Notes under the pieces: model-generated | The model's input: the letters and a program-made list of their open reading frames with translations, nothing else | Database searches by the model: none | What the model was told of the DNA's origin: nothing | In this document: piece after piece, positions 12,709 to 25,677 of the stretch | How positions within the stretch are numbered: the first letter of the stretch is position 1 | How the letters are laid out: the number at the start of each line of letters is the position of its first letter | NCBI GenBank assembly: GCA_023374025.1 | Contig: SIJG01000123.1 | Coordinates: 168,388 to 232,387 of the forward strand | Direction of reading: 5' to 3' | DNA: 64,000 nucleotides | Source of the DNA: Heterodera schachtii | Taxonomy: Eukaryota; Nematoda; Chromadorea; Rhabditida; Heteroderidae | Made by a program: the position numbers and the translations under genes

Positions 12709-13940
12709 ATATGCACATGCATGAATTTTTGATATTGTTTTTACAAAAAAATAAACGAATTACATTTTAAAAGTTCATTATTTGCAAATAAAATAAGGGT
12801 TTGTATTAAATAATATAAATTTAAAAATACAAGTTAAAAACTCATATTTAAGTGATAGAAACTTAAAGAATACTAAAAAAATGGATCGATCAATACATGC
12901 AATAAAAGAACAAACAATCAAAAAATAAATTTAACGGAAATAAAGCGATTAATTATTAATGCTTTTGAAATTACAATTTTTCAAATCAAGATAAAGCAAC
13001 AAAAAATAAGAAAGGACCAACCCAAATTATAATGAAAAATATTCTTTAATTCTATAAATATATTATTATCGGGAAAAATAAAAGTGCGTCAAAGAAAAAA
13101 CCTATTCAAAGAAAATAAATGAAAAATGCAAAATGTTAGTGAATGGCAAAAAACTTTCTGTTCGAAAAACGTATAGAACACAGAGGTGGAGATAATTTAA
13201 CCCATTAATGAATATGAAACTAATTAAATTCACTATGCAATAATTTATTAATGAATGTCAATAAGATTAATTAACAAACATATTTATGAGGTAAATAATA
13301 GCAAAAAAAGTTCTTATTACACTGTATAACATTAATATAAGGACACCCTATTTTTTGTTAGTTTGACCATTTCCCGTTAATCGACCGAGTTGAAATTTTA
13401 ACTGTACGTAGCAATTCTGAAAATATTAAGATTCTAAAATTGAGAACCTGAAATAATGACGGAAAAAAATTTTAGAATTTTTTTTCAAAAATGTGGTGTA
13501 AAAGCAAAAGCAAAAGAAAATCAAAAAATAATTAATAATATAAAGTAAATAAATATTTATTTCAAAAAGCTTAACAATTGCGTGTAAAAAATGGAAAACA
13601 TTGCTTGTATTATTGTACATATGACATGTTTTAAATTTTCCATGTCTTAAATGATGAAATAATTAATTAATTTTGTTCGTGTCCTTCGTTAAATAGATAT
13701 ACTTGATAAAAAAATATGAAGATATTAAGCTTTTTTAAGAAACTATTTTATTTATTCACTAATAATAATATTATATTTTGAATAATAAAACTATGGAGAC
13801 AAAGAAATTTATTGAAACGCACCCAGAAAAAAAGAAAACTAAGAAATAAAAATATATTTAAAGACACGAAACACTAAACGAGAAATAAGACTAGTATCAA
13901 ATATAATTAAATATATAAATAAATAATATGGCTAAAGAAA
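12709..13940. other. AT-rich DNA, nothing firm
   Basis: No gene is supported. AAGGACAC at about 13338 and GTGTCCTT at about 13679 are inverted and could mark a short decayed element, but only 8 bp match. Confidence 0.45.
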
Positions 13941-14919
13941 ATAAAACGGGGTGTACTTTAGTCAACCCCCCAGAAAATAATGGCATAAATGCTATACCAA
14001 TCGATTCGTCTCGACGAGCTACGCACGAAAAAATAGGTCTCCAGTTGCGGAAATGCCAAAAAACCGGTTTTTGGACCGGTTTAAAACTCGGAAATTTGAG
14101 TGAAAAGGGGGGCTCCTGACCCCTTAAAACGGTCAAATTCGGACAAATTTGGTATCATTCGAAAGCTCTTGATGAGCTAAGTCTAAAAAACAAGCTATAA
14201 AGTCGAACCAATGCCATCTAGGCACTGGGACAACTGAGTCCCAGTGAAAATGGACACTTCAGTACCAAAAAATAATAAACGGGAAATAACAATTTAAAAG
14301 AAAAATTTCGCAAAAGGGAGCATGCGAAGACGGAGCAAGTAGTGGGGCGAGACGGAGGGCGGAGGAAGCAGTCTGACGAGCGCCACAGGCGGTTGACTGC
14401 GGGGGCCCGAAGGGCCCCCGCCAATCAGTCAACCGCCTGCGGATCACGCGCGGACTTCTTCCGTAGCCCGTAGTCTCGCCCCACCTACTGGCCGCCGTAG
14501 TCGAGTGTGCGGCGGTTTTTTAGCGCAATATTCATTATTCAAGGCTAAACGATTTTCGTGGCATTATATAAGAAAACTTATTTTTATTTTTTTGGTACTG
14601 AAATGTCGATTTTCACTGGGACTAAGTTGTCCCAGTGCTTAGATGGCATTGGTTCAAATTTATACCTTGTTTTTTAGACTTAGCTCATCAAGAGCTTTCG
14701 AATGATACCAAATTTGTCCGAATTTGACCGTTTTAAGGGGTCAGGAGCCCCCCTTTTCACTCAAATTTTCGAGTTTTAAACCGGTCCAAAAACCGGTTTT
14801 TTGGCATTTCCGCAACTGGAGACCTATTTTTTCGTGCGTAGCTCGTCGAGACGAATCGATTGGTATAGCATTTATGCCATTATTTTCTGGGGGGTTGACT
14901 AAAGTATATCCATAAAACG
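13941..14919. mobile_element. 963-bp fold-back DNA transposon with GC core
   Basis: The element spans 13949-14911, flanked by the direct 8-bp duplication ATAAAACG (13941-13948 and 14912-14919). About 320-bp arms (13949 to about 14278, and about 14583 to 14911) are nearly identical in inverted orientation. The two ends begin GGGTGTACTTTAGTC and GGATATACTTTAGTC. The centre (14330-14520) is GC-rich and also folds: GTGGGGCGAGAC pairs with its complement, and inside is a strong stem at 14386-14439 whose tip is GGGCCC...GGGCCC-like. The open frames in the arms mirror each other and result from the inverted repeat. GG...CC ends with an 8-bp duplication suggest a Merlin-like family, but no transposase is present to prove it. 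Confidence 0.85.
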
Positions 14920-17107
14920 TTTATTTTAAAAGATTCCAACGGAGATTAATTTTAAAAATTTATGAAAAATTTTGATTATAAAAACATGTTCAAAAAAAGA
15001 ATAAGGCTGGCATTCGGAAGAAATTTCGCTTAATAAGCTTGATGTATAAACGTAGAAGGAAGAAGAAAAATAAATATATTATATGCCGTAAACATAAATC
15101 TAATGGCAAAAAAAGATAATGCCAGTACTAAAGTAATTGACATGAAATTAAAGAATATAATAAATTGGCAAAAATATAAACTAAATGACGTCTATTTACC
15201 GTTATATATATGTACAAAAATCATTTTTCATTATTTCGTTTCCTAATTAAAAAAAAATAAACTCATTTCACAGTTGATAAATAAAATTGATTTCTTGGGG
15301 ATTCTCTCAAACATTAATAAAAAAAAATGTTACTTGAAATTAAGTACCAAAAGGAAGATGTTGTTGTTTAATGCTCATTCCATACCATCAAGTACCTGCA
15401 ACCAGATTAAAACATAATAATTGAAGTAAAAAAAGAATTAAAAGCTATTTATCTAAAAAATTCAAAAATTTAATAAATTTCCATGAATTATTACTTATAT
15501 AAACGCGTCAAAATCACGTGCCCGCAACCAGATTTAAATATTTATCAAACATATTAAAACAGATGGCTTGCGAAAACGATTGGATGCTGGCCTATGACAT
15601 CAAGATTAAAATAAAAATGGAAAGCAACCATTTAAAGGTGTATGTACAGAAAAACATTAAACAGCAATATATATTATAAATTAAACTAAATTCTGCGAAA
15701 TTTATAAAGAATAAAAAAGAAATTTCAATTTCAAATTTAATAAATTAAAGTAAATCTTGAAAAAGAAAATAGGTTCACCCCCAAATTTGAGTTTTTTAGA
15801 ATTTTTTAATTGACGAAATTTTTTGAAATTGTACAAAACAATGAAAAATGCACAAAAAAAGATTTAATTGATAAAAGTAAGATTTTCTTTCTTGGACTTC
15901 AATATCTTCCAGTTTTTATAGAAAAGAGGTGACACAAAATGATAGGTTCACTTTCAAAAAAAAAATTCATAATATCGGAAAAAGTTTTTCCAAAAATCTG
16001 AATTCATGTAATCTTAAATTTTGAAGCTTATCAAAAAAGTCAATTACACCATGTTCATCCGATCACTTAAGAATTTTATTTTTTATCAAATTCAATTTTT
16101 TTAAAACAGACAGGATGAAAATAAATGAATTCAACAAATTTAAATATGAATCTAATAATGTATTTGGATATATATGGTGTTCAATGCCTGTTCTATTCAC
16201 CAATATTAAATTAAAAAAAATTGTATAAATTCAATGAAAGAATGCATATAAAATCAAAGTCATATAAATCACGGAAAAAATAACAATTTCTTAAAAATAT
16301 TTTTTAATCATAATTCAACTATTAAAATCTTTATAAGAACAGAAAATTTAAGACAAAATATAATAATAAGAACTATCCCAAATATAGTGTATTATAAAAA
16401 ACAATCTATAATAAAATAGCTACAAAAACCGTATCGTAAAAGAAGAAACGGCTCGCCGGCGAGCAATAAAGAACGTCCAGCGGCGAGCGAGCAGGGGCGT
16501 CTTGACGTGGAAGTTTTTTAATAAAAATTTTATTTTATAAATTATTTTGAATCAAAAATAAAATTAAACATACAATTATAAAAATTTTAATTAATGTTCG
16601 GCAATTTTTCTAAATTTGTCTTAAGCTTCCTATACAAACGAGAATGATAGTCAATGCTCGAACTGAAGCATGAGTTGGTTATTAAAAATTTATAAATAAA
16701 AGTTTATGAAAAAATTACCACTTAAATAAATATAATCTATACAATTTAATTAATAAAAAATAACAGAAAATTGATCAAATAATCTCTAGTTTTTTAGCAC
16801 TGGGATCACACATTCCATCACTATGTATACAAATAAGTTACAAATTTAAAAATTTAAACGAGTTGAAATAAATATAAAACTGAAACATGATAAAAATTTT
16901 ATTGATATTTTTGAATTTAAATATTAAAAAATTTATATAAATTAATTTATACTTTTAAGGCATATGTTGTCAAATTAAGTTATTTTAAAATGTAGTCAAT
17001 TTTTTTTGTGAAAAAAAACTTATTCTCCTACAACATGCTTACGAACACAAGATGAATATGCAAAGTTCAGACCAAGAAATAAATTTACTTATTTTATACA
17101 CAATTAC
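14920..17107. other. AT-rich DNA with one GC palindromic island
   Basis: No gene is supported. At 16441-16515 a GC-rich island holds the perfect 14-bp palindrome GCTCGCCGGCGAGC (16451-16464), followed by CGGCGAGCGAGC. It has no open frame of note and no RNA family I can name. Confidence 0.45.
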
Positions 17108-17327
17108 AGAAAAGAAATAAAAAATTAGATCAGATTTTTTTTTACAATAAAAAAATTAATTATTAAAACGAATAATACAAATAAGGAAGATAAATAATAA
17201 GATTTATAATAATTTATAATATTAAGAATATCTAAAGAAACTACATCTCGAAAATAGCCTAAAAATCTCAGAGCTAAATGTTCAAACTCTAGTAAATTAA
17301 TTCATAGTAAGCAATATAAGTAAATAA
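17108..17327 (+). repeat. Diverged flank repeat A (first copy)
   Basis: Aligns directly with 23038-23240 with many substitutions and small indels. Shared markers include ATAAGGAAGATAAATA and CTAAAAATCTCAGAGCTAAA. The two copies lie immediately outside the outer edges of the 768-bp direct-repeat structure. Confidence 0.65.
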
Positions 17328-18095
17328 AGTAACACATGTGCCAGTGGAACGCGCTGAATTAGGCTTTGGGCTCAAAACCCTCGGAACTCCAACCATTTTT
17401 ATGAGGGGGTCCTGGGGTGATCAGTCCCATTTCCCTCCCATCTCCAACTCCATTTTAGGAATGGCCTTTATTTCAGGAAAAGCATGGAAAACAAATACAA
17501 ATAAAATTAAAACAATTAAATACAAAATGGAATTAAATATTTAAATAATATTACAAATTAAATTCAATTAAATAAAAGCATTAAATTACATAAAACACAA
17601 AATCCGGATTAAGTGATTAGCAATGGGAAAATCGCGTATTAAATACACATAAATGGGAAGGGGAGGAGTCAGATCGATCGCTTATTGGCTAACGGAGAAG
17701 CAATTAAATGAAAATGAAAAGGCATTAAAATGAATGTGAAAATAAAATGAGAAAATGCTTCGGCAATTTAATTATTAATTTATTTATCTCTTACAATAAA
17801 AAAGAAGAATAAACATAAAATACAAGGTTATATGCTATTAAGCATGAGTTTTTATTAAAGAAATTCATAATATATATTGTATTACACATTTAAAAAGAAC
17901 AAATTAAAATTGAACATGGATAATAAAAACGCACGAGCAGGTAGTGTATTATACATAAATATTTATTACATTATACTACATTTAAATGACGAAAATTTTG
18001 AAATTTTACTCATTGCGAAATCTTGATTAATAAATATTTTTCCAAAATAGCCATTTATTGTAATAAAATTTACTTATTTTATCACTATGATAGAA
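17328..18095 (+). repeat. 768-bp direct repeat B (first copy)
   Basis: Matches 22275-23042 at a constant offset of 4,947 bp with no indel. The one difference I could see is T at 18086 against A at 23033. The first 150 bp are GC-richer and start AGTAACACATGTGCCAG; the rest is AT-rich. No coding potential is supported. Confidence 0.9.
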
Positions 18096-21000
18096 ACGAA
18101 TGGAAGGAATAGCCAAAGTTTGAAAATAATTTGTTCTGGAACTCAACCAGATATTCAAGTGACCAATTTTATGTCTCTCTGTTTCTAATGTCTATGATTT
18201 ATGATCTACGTGTGGTTCAACATTCGACATGAAAATGAATATTGAATTGCCAAGGCGTAAAGAAATGACCAAAAAAAATAAAAAATATATACAGTTCTAT
18301 CAGCTTTCGTATGAATAAGCGCTCTAATAAAACAAGCAATTGTAGAATCTCACTCCTCAATTCTTATTGATGATTCCATAATGAATGGAGATGATAGATG
18401 CTTTATGAAGAGGCTTATCATTCAGATTATATGACAAATTTAATAATAATTCAACATTTCTTATACGTACTTTCATTCTTGCCGAAGCAAATATTTTAAC
18501 GGTTTAAGTAAACCCAAAAGTTCAACTTGAAACGTTATTACACTTTCAACACCTATTTGTCATCATAACAAGACTAGCAAATGTAATATTATTATTTTTT
18601 TAAATAGTTAATTAATAGGTGTCGAAGGAATAATTTTCGAATTTCGTGTCATACGTCTTGTTTTCATGAGTTTCTGGTCCTTGCTTACAGCACCAACAAC
18701 TTCTTTTACCACTTAGGTCTTCATTTCCCATTCATGAGAAATTATCTGTGATTATACTGTCGTTTCGATCAGTTAACGATTTAGTGACAAAATATCTTTT
18801 ATTATTTTCAAAAATGGTAAAACCGATTTGAAAAAAAAAAAATATTTATGAGATCAAATAATTTAACCAAGTCTGTTTGGGCTTACCGAAGTAATTGTCT
18901 TTCACTTTTTTTTTTAATTTTCAAAGTTAAAATTCATTTTAAAATTAGGCTGGTACATACATTTTATAAAATAAATAAAAATCTCAAAGTAAAAATAAAA
19001 ATTTACGAAAAATTCAAAATAATAAAAATGTTGAAAAAAAAAATCCATATTGAGCAAACTTTTAAGAAAGTAAGAAAAATAAAAAATGTAAGGAAGCTGT
19101 ATGAAATAATACCGAAGTAATTGTCCTATATTTAGGGCTGGGATGTATATTGAAAATCCCAACTATTTAAATGAATATTACTAAAAAATGTCGAATATTA
19201 ACCAAAATATAGAAAATGGAGAACAAAATCCGAAATATTGGCAGCAAACATTAAAGAAATGAGAGAAAAATCCAGGATATAAGCTAATTAAAAAAAAAAA
19301 TTTTGCTCAAAAAATGAGTAACCAAAGATGACAAAAAATATTTATGATTTACTCATTTTTAAATCTTATTTTGGCTATTCGGAACTTTATATGATTATAA
19401 AAAAATACGGCAAATGCCAAAATATTCAAAAAAAAAAATTGACAAAAGCCGAAAATCATGAAATAATACAAAAACAAAAACTAAATAAAAGTTACCGCCC
19501 TATTAAGTACTTTTATATTGCCTAGGCCATATTTCTTTTTATTTAGAATGTGATTTCATTCATCCAAAGCCACAGCAAAGTTTTATGCCTTAATAATGTT
19601 GGGTGTTTCCAAATTTTGGTTTTCGTAAAAGCTCACACGCTTTTGTTGAGAAAAAAAAATTCGATCAGTTAGCAACGAACAACTAATATTCTCGTAGCTT
19701 GAAATCATTTTGATTCGGAACTTTTTTTTTTTTAAATTTCTAAGTCACTTACTTTTAAGAACTAATTGTCATGCTTAATGTTTTGTTTGGCTTGCCGAGG
19801 CATAATTTCTATTCATTTTCTCATAATCCTGAATTATTATGCCATGCCTTGTAAGATTTTGACTCATTTGGGCTACTGTCCCTATTTGAATTTTAATAGA
19901 CTTCGCCATCGAGACTGATTTTGGGAGTCCAGAAAATATTTGAGAATCATTACCTATCTTATCTGATTGGTTTTTTTTTGAAAGACACCTAATCATCATC
20001 GCTTCAGTACCAATTTATGGACTAATGAGAGAATTGACACAGATATTTTTAGTGCATTCGAGAGTTATGAAATCCATTTAAAGCAAATTCAAAAAGAAAA
20101 AAATTATTTCCCAAATGTAGCCTAAGGTAATCCAATTTCTTTTACTCAGTCAAATTTTTGCCAAAAAAAAAAAATCCACATTCATAAAATGCCTTAAAAA
20201 AAACTTTTTTTTTTTGTATCTATACAAGTGTTACATATTTAGATAATATATCCTTTACGCTTTGTATTGCCGAGGCACTTATCATGTACACAATTAAGCA
20301 AATAATTAAAGAAAGTGACAGATTAATTATGATTTGAAAAAAATTTTTCGTCCTATTCATTTGCTAATAAATAGAAATTTTCGGCATCCCCAGTCCCCAT
20401 GACTTACAATGAAATGCCGAAGCGGTCAAAATTCCCGTTCAAAATCGTCCGTCCAAATCAGTAGACCAATTGCAATAGCCGAAGAAGTAGAAAATGCCAG
20501 TGTCCAAACGCAACAAATTGGGTCCCTCGTGCGCACAACCGTCGTAGAATCCTGAAAAATTACTCAAAAATGAATAGCCGAATTAAATATGTATGACTTT
20601 CGAAATGTAATTAATTGAGTTAAAAAAAAAGTCAATTAAAATTATTTCCCCTTTCCATTTTTTTTTAAATTGAGTAAAATTTTATAATTAACAATTGCTA
20701 TATGAGAATAATTCGTATTTTAATTTCACGAAAAATTTAGTTTGCCAAGTTTAGGCCGTGGTACAATACTTAGTTAAAATAAATTCATTAATTACTTAAA
20801 ACCTAATAACCTCCCACAAACATACAGTACCGTAGGTACAGTACCACCTACAGATAGATGCCGAAGCGTTCAGTTGAGTCGTCCGTCAAAATCCTTCCAA
20901 AAGCAAGCCAAATATAAAACAGAAAATGCCGAGGCTCTGTCCTTGTCGTTTAAATGTTTCAAAGGCGTGGTGAACACAATGCAGAATTAATAATTTAGAA

Positions 21001-21540
21001 TTTGCGGGCTTCAGAATTTGTGAAGCTAAAATTAACATTTATTAATAATGACAGTTTATTAATAACCAAAAAAAAAAAATCCCTACGAAAAATAAAATGG
21101 TAAAAATGGACAATTGGATATTTCACAAAAATGATTTATGAATAACAAATTGATGCAGCGCATAAATGAGAGCGATGGCCAAGCGACGCCATCCTCCATC
21201 GCCGTGGGGCAGGGCGGGGAAAAGGATGGGGGTGAGAGAATGGATGGGCAAAATATGCTGTGAATGAATTACAACAGATCGGCCGAGCAAAAGTCCGATT
21301 AACAAAGGAAAACAGCGCCGGGGGGAAGAGAAGGGAGAGCGCAGCGCTAGCGCTAAGTGAGCAATGTTCTCAGCAGATTTGGCCAAGCGATATCGCGAGC
21401 TGTGAGCGTACTTTGCTCATCAACACGTCCGGCAAAAATTTCCTTTTTTTTTTCTACTGTAGTCCTTTTTGTATACTGTATATGATTTAAATTAATTTTT
21501 ATAATTTTCTTTATTTTTTTATATGTAACTTTTTCAATCA
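18096..21540. other. Non-coding interior studded with GCCGARGC motifs
   Basis: Lies between the 768-bp repeats. GCCGAAGC, GCCGAGGC or close variants recur at about 18482, 18886, 19112, 19448, 19792, 20267, 20414, 20478, 20575, 20860, 20923 and 21280. The unit around 20410-20500 is repeated at 20857-20950; both copies have GCCGAAGCG followed by TCGTCCGTC and then AAAATGCC. A GC-richer patch at 21260-21430 has the palindromes AGCGCTAGCGCT and GCGATATCGC. Short frames (for example 19775-19999 on the minus strand and 21123-21386 on the minus strand) match no family I know and have no supported splice partners. Confidence 0.55.
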
Positions 21541-22110
21541 TCTCTTTGGCTTCCCGAAGGACCTACTGTATTTTTACTGTGCTTTTTTTCATTCATTTTT
21601 TTTTTAGCTTTTAATTTCACTCATTCAAAATCACTTCTTTTTTTTGACTGACTAATTTTTGATTTTTTTTCTCTTTGTCTTCCCGAAGGGCATTTCTCAC
21701 TTTTTCATCCCGAAGGGCATTCCTAATTTATTTTCCACTTATTTGTCATCCAAAAGGGTATTCAAAATTTTCACTTTTTCATCCTAATGGGCATCCCGAA
21801 ATTTTTAAACGTATTTGTCTTCCCGAAGGGTATCCAAAAATTTTCATTTATTTTCATCCTAATGGGCATTCAATCATCCAAAAGGGCATCCCGGGGCATT
21901 CTTCTATTATTTTTTCATCCTGCAGGGCATCCCGAAGGGTATTCAAAATTTCACATTTTCATCCTAATGGGCATTTACTCATCCAAAAGGGCATCCCGAA
22001 GGGCATTCCGGAGCATTCTTTTATTTATTTTTTCATCCTGCAGGGCATCCCGAAAGTCATTTTTATCTCTCATCCCGAAGGGCATCCCGGAGGGTATTCA
22101 TTGACTTTGT
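21541..22110. repeat. CCCGAAGGG minisatellite
   Basis: About 15-20 degenerate copies of TCATCCCGAAGGGCATTC-like units, with variants CCTAATGGG, CCAAAAGGG, CCTGCAGGG and CCCGGAGGG. A higher-order unit of about 100 bp is repeated (about 21857-21950 and 21958-22060). Two forward frames stay open through the array (21675-22214 and 21787-22104) because unit lengths vary little and the unit lacks stops. I read this as a consequence of the repeat, not a gene. Confidence 0.8.
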
Positions 22111-22274
22111 CGGGGCATTCTCTCTTTTTTTCTTTCTCCCTTTTTACCGCCTCCGGAGGTCTTTTTATTGCCGAAGCACTGGTGGCCATCTTTTCCATGC
22201 TTTTCCCTCACTAACATTTTCCTATGGGTTGTCCCTCAGCCGCCCAGGCCAATGCCAAACCATCCGGTGCTACC
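22111..22274. other. GC-richer end of the interior
   Basis: Unique sequence between the minisatellite and the second 768-bp repeat. It includes another TTGCCGAAGC motif near 22170. No purine tract precedes the repeat, which argues against a plus-strand LTR arrangement. Confidence 0.45.
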
Positions 22275-23042
22275 AGTAACACATGTGCCAGTGGAACGCG
22301 CTGAATTAGGCTTTGGGCTCAAAACCCTCGGAACTCCAACCATTTTTATGAGGGGGTCCTGGGGTGATCAGTCCCATTTCCCTCCCATCTCCAACTCCAT
22401 TTTAGGAATGGCCTTTATTTCAGGAAAAGCATGGAAAACAAATACAAATAAAATTAAAACAATTAAATACAAAATGGAATTAAATATTTAAATAATATTA
22501 CAAATTAAATTCAATTAAATAAAAGCATTAAATTACATAAAACACAAAATCCGGATTAAGTGATTAGCAATGGGAAAATCGCGTATTAAATACACATAAA
22601 TGGGAAGGGGAGGAGTCAGATCGATCGCTTATTGGCTAACGGAGAAGCAATTAAATGAAAATGAAAAGGCATTAAAATGAATGTGAAAATAAAATGAGAA
22701 AATGCTTCGGCAATTTAATTATTAATTTATTTATCTCTTACAATAAAAAAGAAGAATAAACATAAAATACAAGGTTATATGCTATTAAGCATGAGTTTTT
22801 ATTAAAGAAATTCATAATATATATTGTATTACACATTTAAAAAGAACAAATTAAAATTGAACATGGATAATAAAAACGCACGAGCAGGTAGTGTATTATA
22901 CATAAATATTTATTACATTATACTACATTTAAATGACGAAAATTTTGAAATTTTACTCATTGCGAAATCTTGATTAATAAATATTTTTCCAAAATAGCCA
23001 TTTATTGTAATAAAATTTACTTATTTTATCACAATGATAGAA
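22275..23042 (+). repeat. 768-bp direct repeat B (second copy)
   Basis: Near-identical copy of 17328-18095. Together the two copies bound a structure of about 5.7 kb. Confidence 0.9.
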
Positions 23043-23240
23043 AAGGAATAAAGAAATTACATTTTTATGCCATAAAAAAACTAATCTGAATATAAATAAG
23101 GAAGATAAATACTACGGTTTATAATATTAAGAATATATAAAGAAAAACTATACCTACAAAATCGCCTAAAAATCTCAGAGCTAAATGTTCGAACTCTAGT
23201 AAAATTCCTAGTAAGTAATAAAAGCAAATAAAAAGAACAA
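23038..23240 (+). repeat. Diverged flank repeat A (second copy)
   Basis: Direct, diverged match to 17108-17327, starting right at the outer edge of the second 768-bp repeat. It is much more diverged than the 768-bp copies, so its duplication is older, or the 768-bp copies have been homogenised. Confidence 0.65.
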
Positions 23241-25677
23241 TAAACCTAAAATAAAGTTCATATGCAAATAATAGAATATACACAAACTCATAATTAAAAA
23301 ATATTAATTTTATATTTTTTTGAAGCTAAAACGTATTAAATTGTTTAACTGATAATTACATAGACAAAATTAATAAGAATATAAAAAAATATTAATAATT
23401 GTCAAAAAATTGCCTTTATTTTATTAATCATTTATTTATACATTATGAAAACTTTTAAAAAAATGTTTAAAATTCTTTACAATTCAATAAATTCCACATT
23501 CAATGGCTGATACAGAAGAAAATTAATATATATTGAAAATAGTTAAATCAAAAACATTAAATTTTTGATTTTAGTTTTGAAATTATTAATCAATTTTTTT
23601 TTCGATTTTTCCTTGTAATCGAGAAAAAGGAGTTAATTGTTATGATATAACCAAACGTAAAGGAAAAAAGCAAATTTAACAAATTTACCCCGATTGAATT
23701 AAAAAAAACAAAGTTATTAAGATTGGTAAAATGAAAATACATATGAATATTCAAATAAAAAATAATTATAGGAATAAAAATAAAAATTTAATAACACAAA
23801 CGAAATTTATAGCCACCAAAAAGATTGTAAAATTAATAATTAATATGTATTATCCCTCTAACCTCACTTGGATTAGTCTCTCTGATTGCGAGTGTAATGG
23901 ACCAGCATTTGTCTGCGTCCCGCTTCGTACAAACATCCAGTGATTTGTGTCACCAAATTCATGGCCGAAAATTTCACGACCCTTGTTAAAAAATAAAAAG
24001 GCGATAAATTAATGAAAGCGGGAGTAATTGATACTGAGTGAAAGACCTCCAGATTATAAGGAAAAGATAGAAAATAATTTATTTAAAGATATAGAGAAAT
24101 AGAAAAAAAAATAAAATAAGGAAATACAATGAATGTGATAGCCTAACATTTCCCCTATTAAGATGTTCAATAAATTTGATAATTAATATAATTTGTCTTA
24201 AAAATAAAAAATGAAAAAAGTATAAAATTAAAACCCCTAGAGCAACTATTGTAGCAAGTAGATATAAAGACAATAAAAACGAATAAAAATAATTTATTGA
24301 ACGTAAAATAATAATTAAAGAGTAAATATAACCGAAATAACATATATATTCCTATTTCATAGAAAATAAATCTTAGTTCGAATATAATAATGAATTTTGA
24401 GCGGATAGGCATAAATATTAGACAAATATTTAATTTAATTTTAAGAAAAGGATGATGTAATACAAATTTAAATCAATGCTCTTTAAAATTAAAGCAAAAC
24501 GCTATGGAAAAGAACAAAGACATCCACCATTACATAATAAACAAGAATAAAATTCAATATTTATTATTGAAAAATTAAAATATTTAAAGTAAAATTAACA
24601 GAAATAAAAGTTTGATAATCAAAAAAAAGAGAAAAACATATATGACCAAAAAATAATAATTAAAATAAAAACAAAATGGAACCAAAAAATATTACATAAC
24701 TTATCGACAAAATTTTTAATCATATATTTACAAAAAAATAAATAAAAGAGAGCAAAAGCATTGAGTTCAAAGCAATGTTTGGGGGAGAAATACTATTTGG
24801 AAAAAACCTGGTCATGAGAATATTTAAATTCTAAAATCGTGAATGCATTAATTAATGCTAAAAAGTAAAACTATAAAAAATAATATTGGATTATCAATTA
24901 TATTATCTCTTTAAAATTTACGCTTTCATTAATTAGAAACCAGATAAAATAAAAAACGAAATTCTTATACTTCGTTGAATAATATAAATTAATACGTGTA
25001 AAATCTTAAAAAATATTTCAATACTTGCTTTTACAAAAAAACTTGTTAAATAAATTCATGAAATATTAGAAAAAAATAAAGAATAAAATGTAATTAAATA
25101 TTGAGAAATGAAAAGAAATTTTCCGGTCGTCTCCGTAAAGTATCTTTTCAAGTCAGTTCTTATATAATTAAAATAAAACTACAATACGTAATATTAAAAA
25201 GTAGATCAAAGAAAAAATAATTCCTTTCTCGACAAAAAATTTATTAAGGTAAATAAAATATTTTTAGCAAAAAAGCTTTTAGGAATTTATAAAATAAACC
25301 ACGAAATGATGAAACGAAACTTCAAAATAAGAACTTTTCAATCAATCGTTGTTAAATTTTGGCATTGTTGGACATGATTGGGGTAATGAGTATATTTGCA
25401 AAAATTGTTAGGAAACGTGTAAGAAAGAAAGTATTATAAAAATTAGCTGTTTGGAAAAAAATATTTAAATAATATTAAAATTCAAATTTTTGGAAGATAA
25501 TGCTCAGCAAGCATTAAATATTCTTTTATTTTGTTTATAAGGATGATTTAAAAACAAATAATTATGGCTTTATTATGAAAAATTAACACGGTATTGTAAA
25601 CTAAGAAAACAAATTTGATAATAAAAATTTCTATTCTAAAAAATAATTTAAGAATAATTAAAAAATTTTCAAATAAT
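23241..25677. other. AT-rich DNA, nothing firm
   Basis: A GC-richer stretch at about 23850-23965 keeps a short frame open (ending 23943), but no gene can be supported. Confidence 0.45.

Noticed and set aside
13897..14915. Mirrored ORFs at 13897-14136 and 14724-14915
   Set aside because: Same sequence in the two arms of the fold-back element; no transposase motif.
21675..22214. 179-codon forward frame
   Set aside because: It follows the CCCGAAGGG minisatellite and a second frame is open over the same stretch; explained by the repeat.
17328..23042. Calling the 768-bp repeats LTRs of a retrotransposon
   Set aside because: No convincing primer-binding site, polypurine tract, TG...CA ends or short target duplication in either orientation; left as an unassigned direct-repeat structure.
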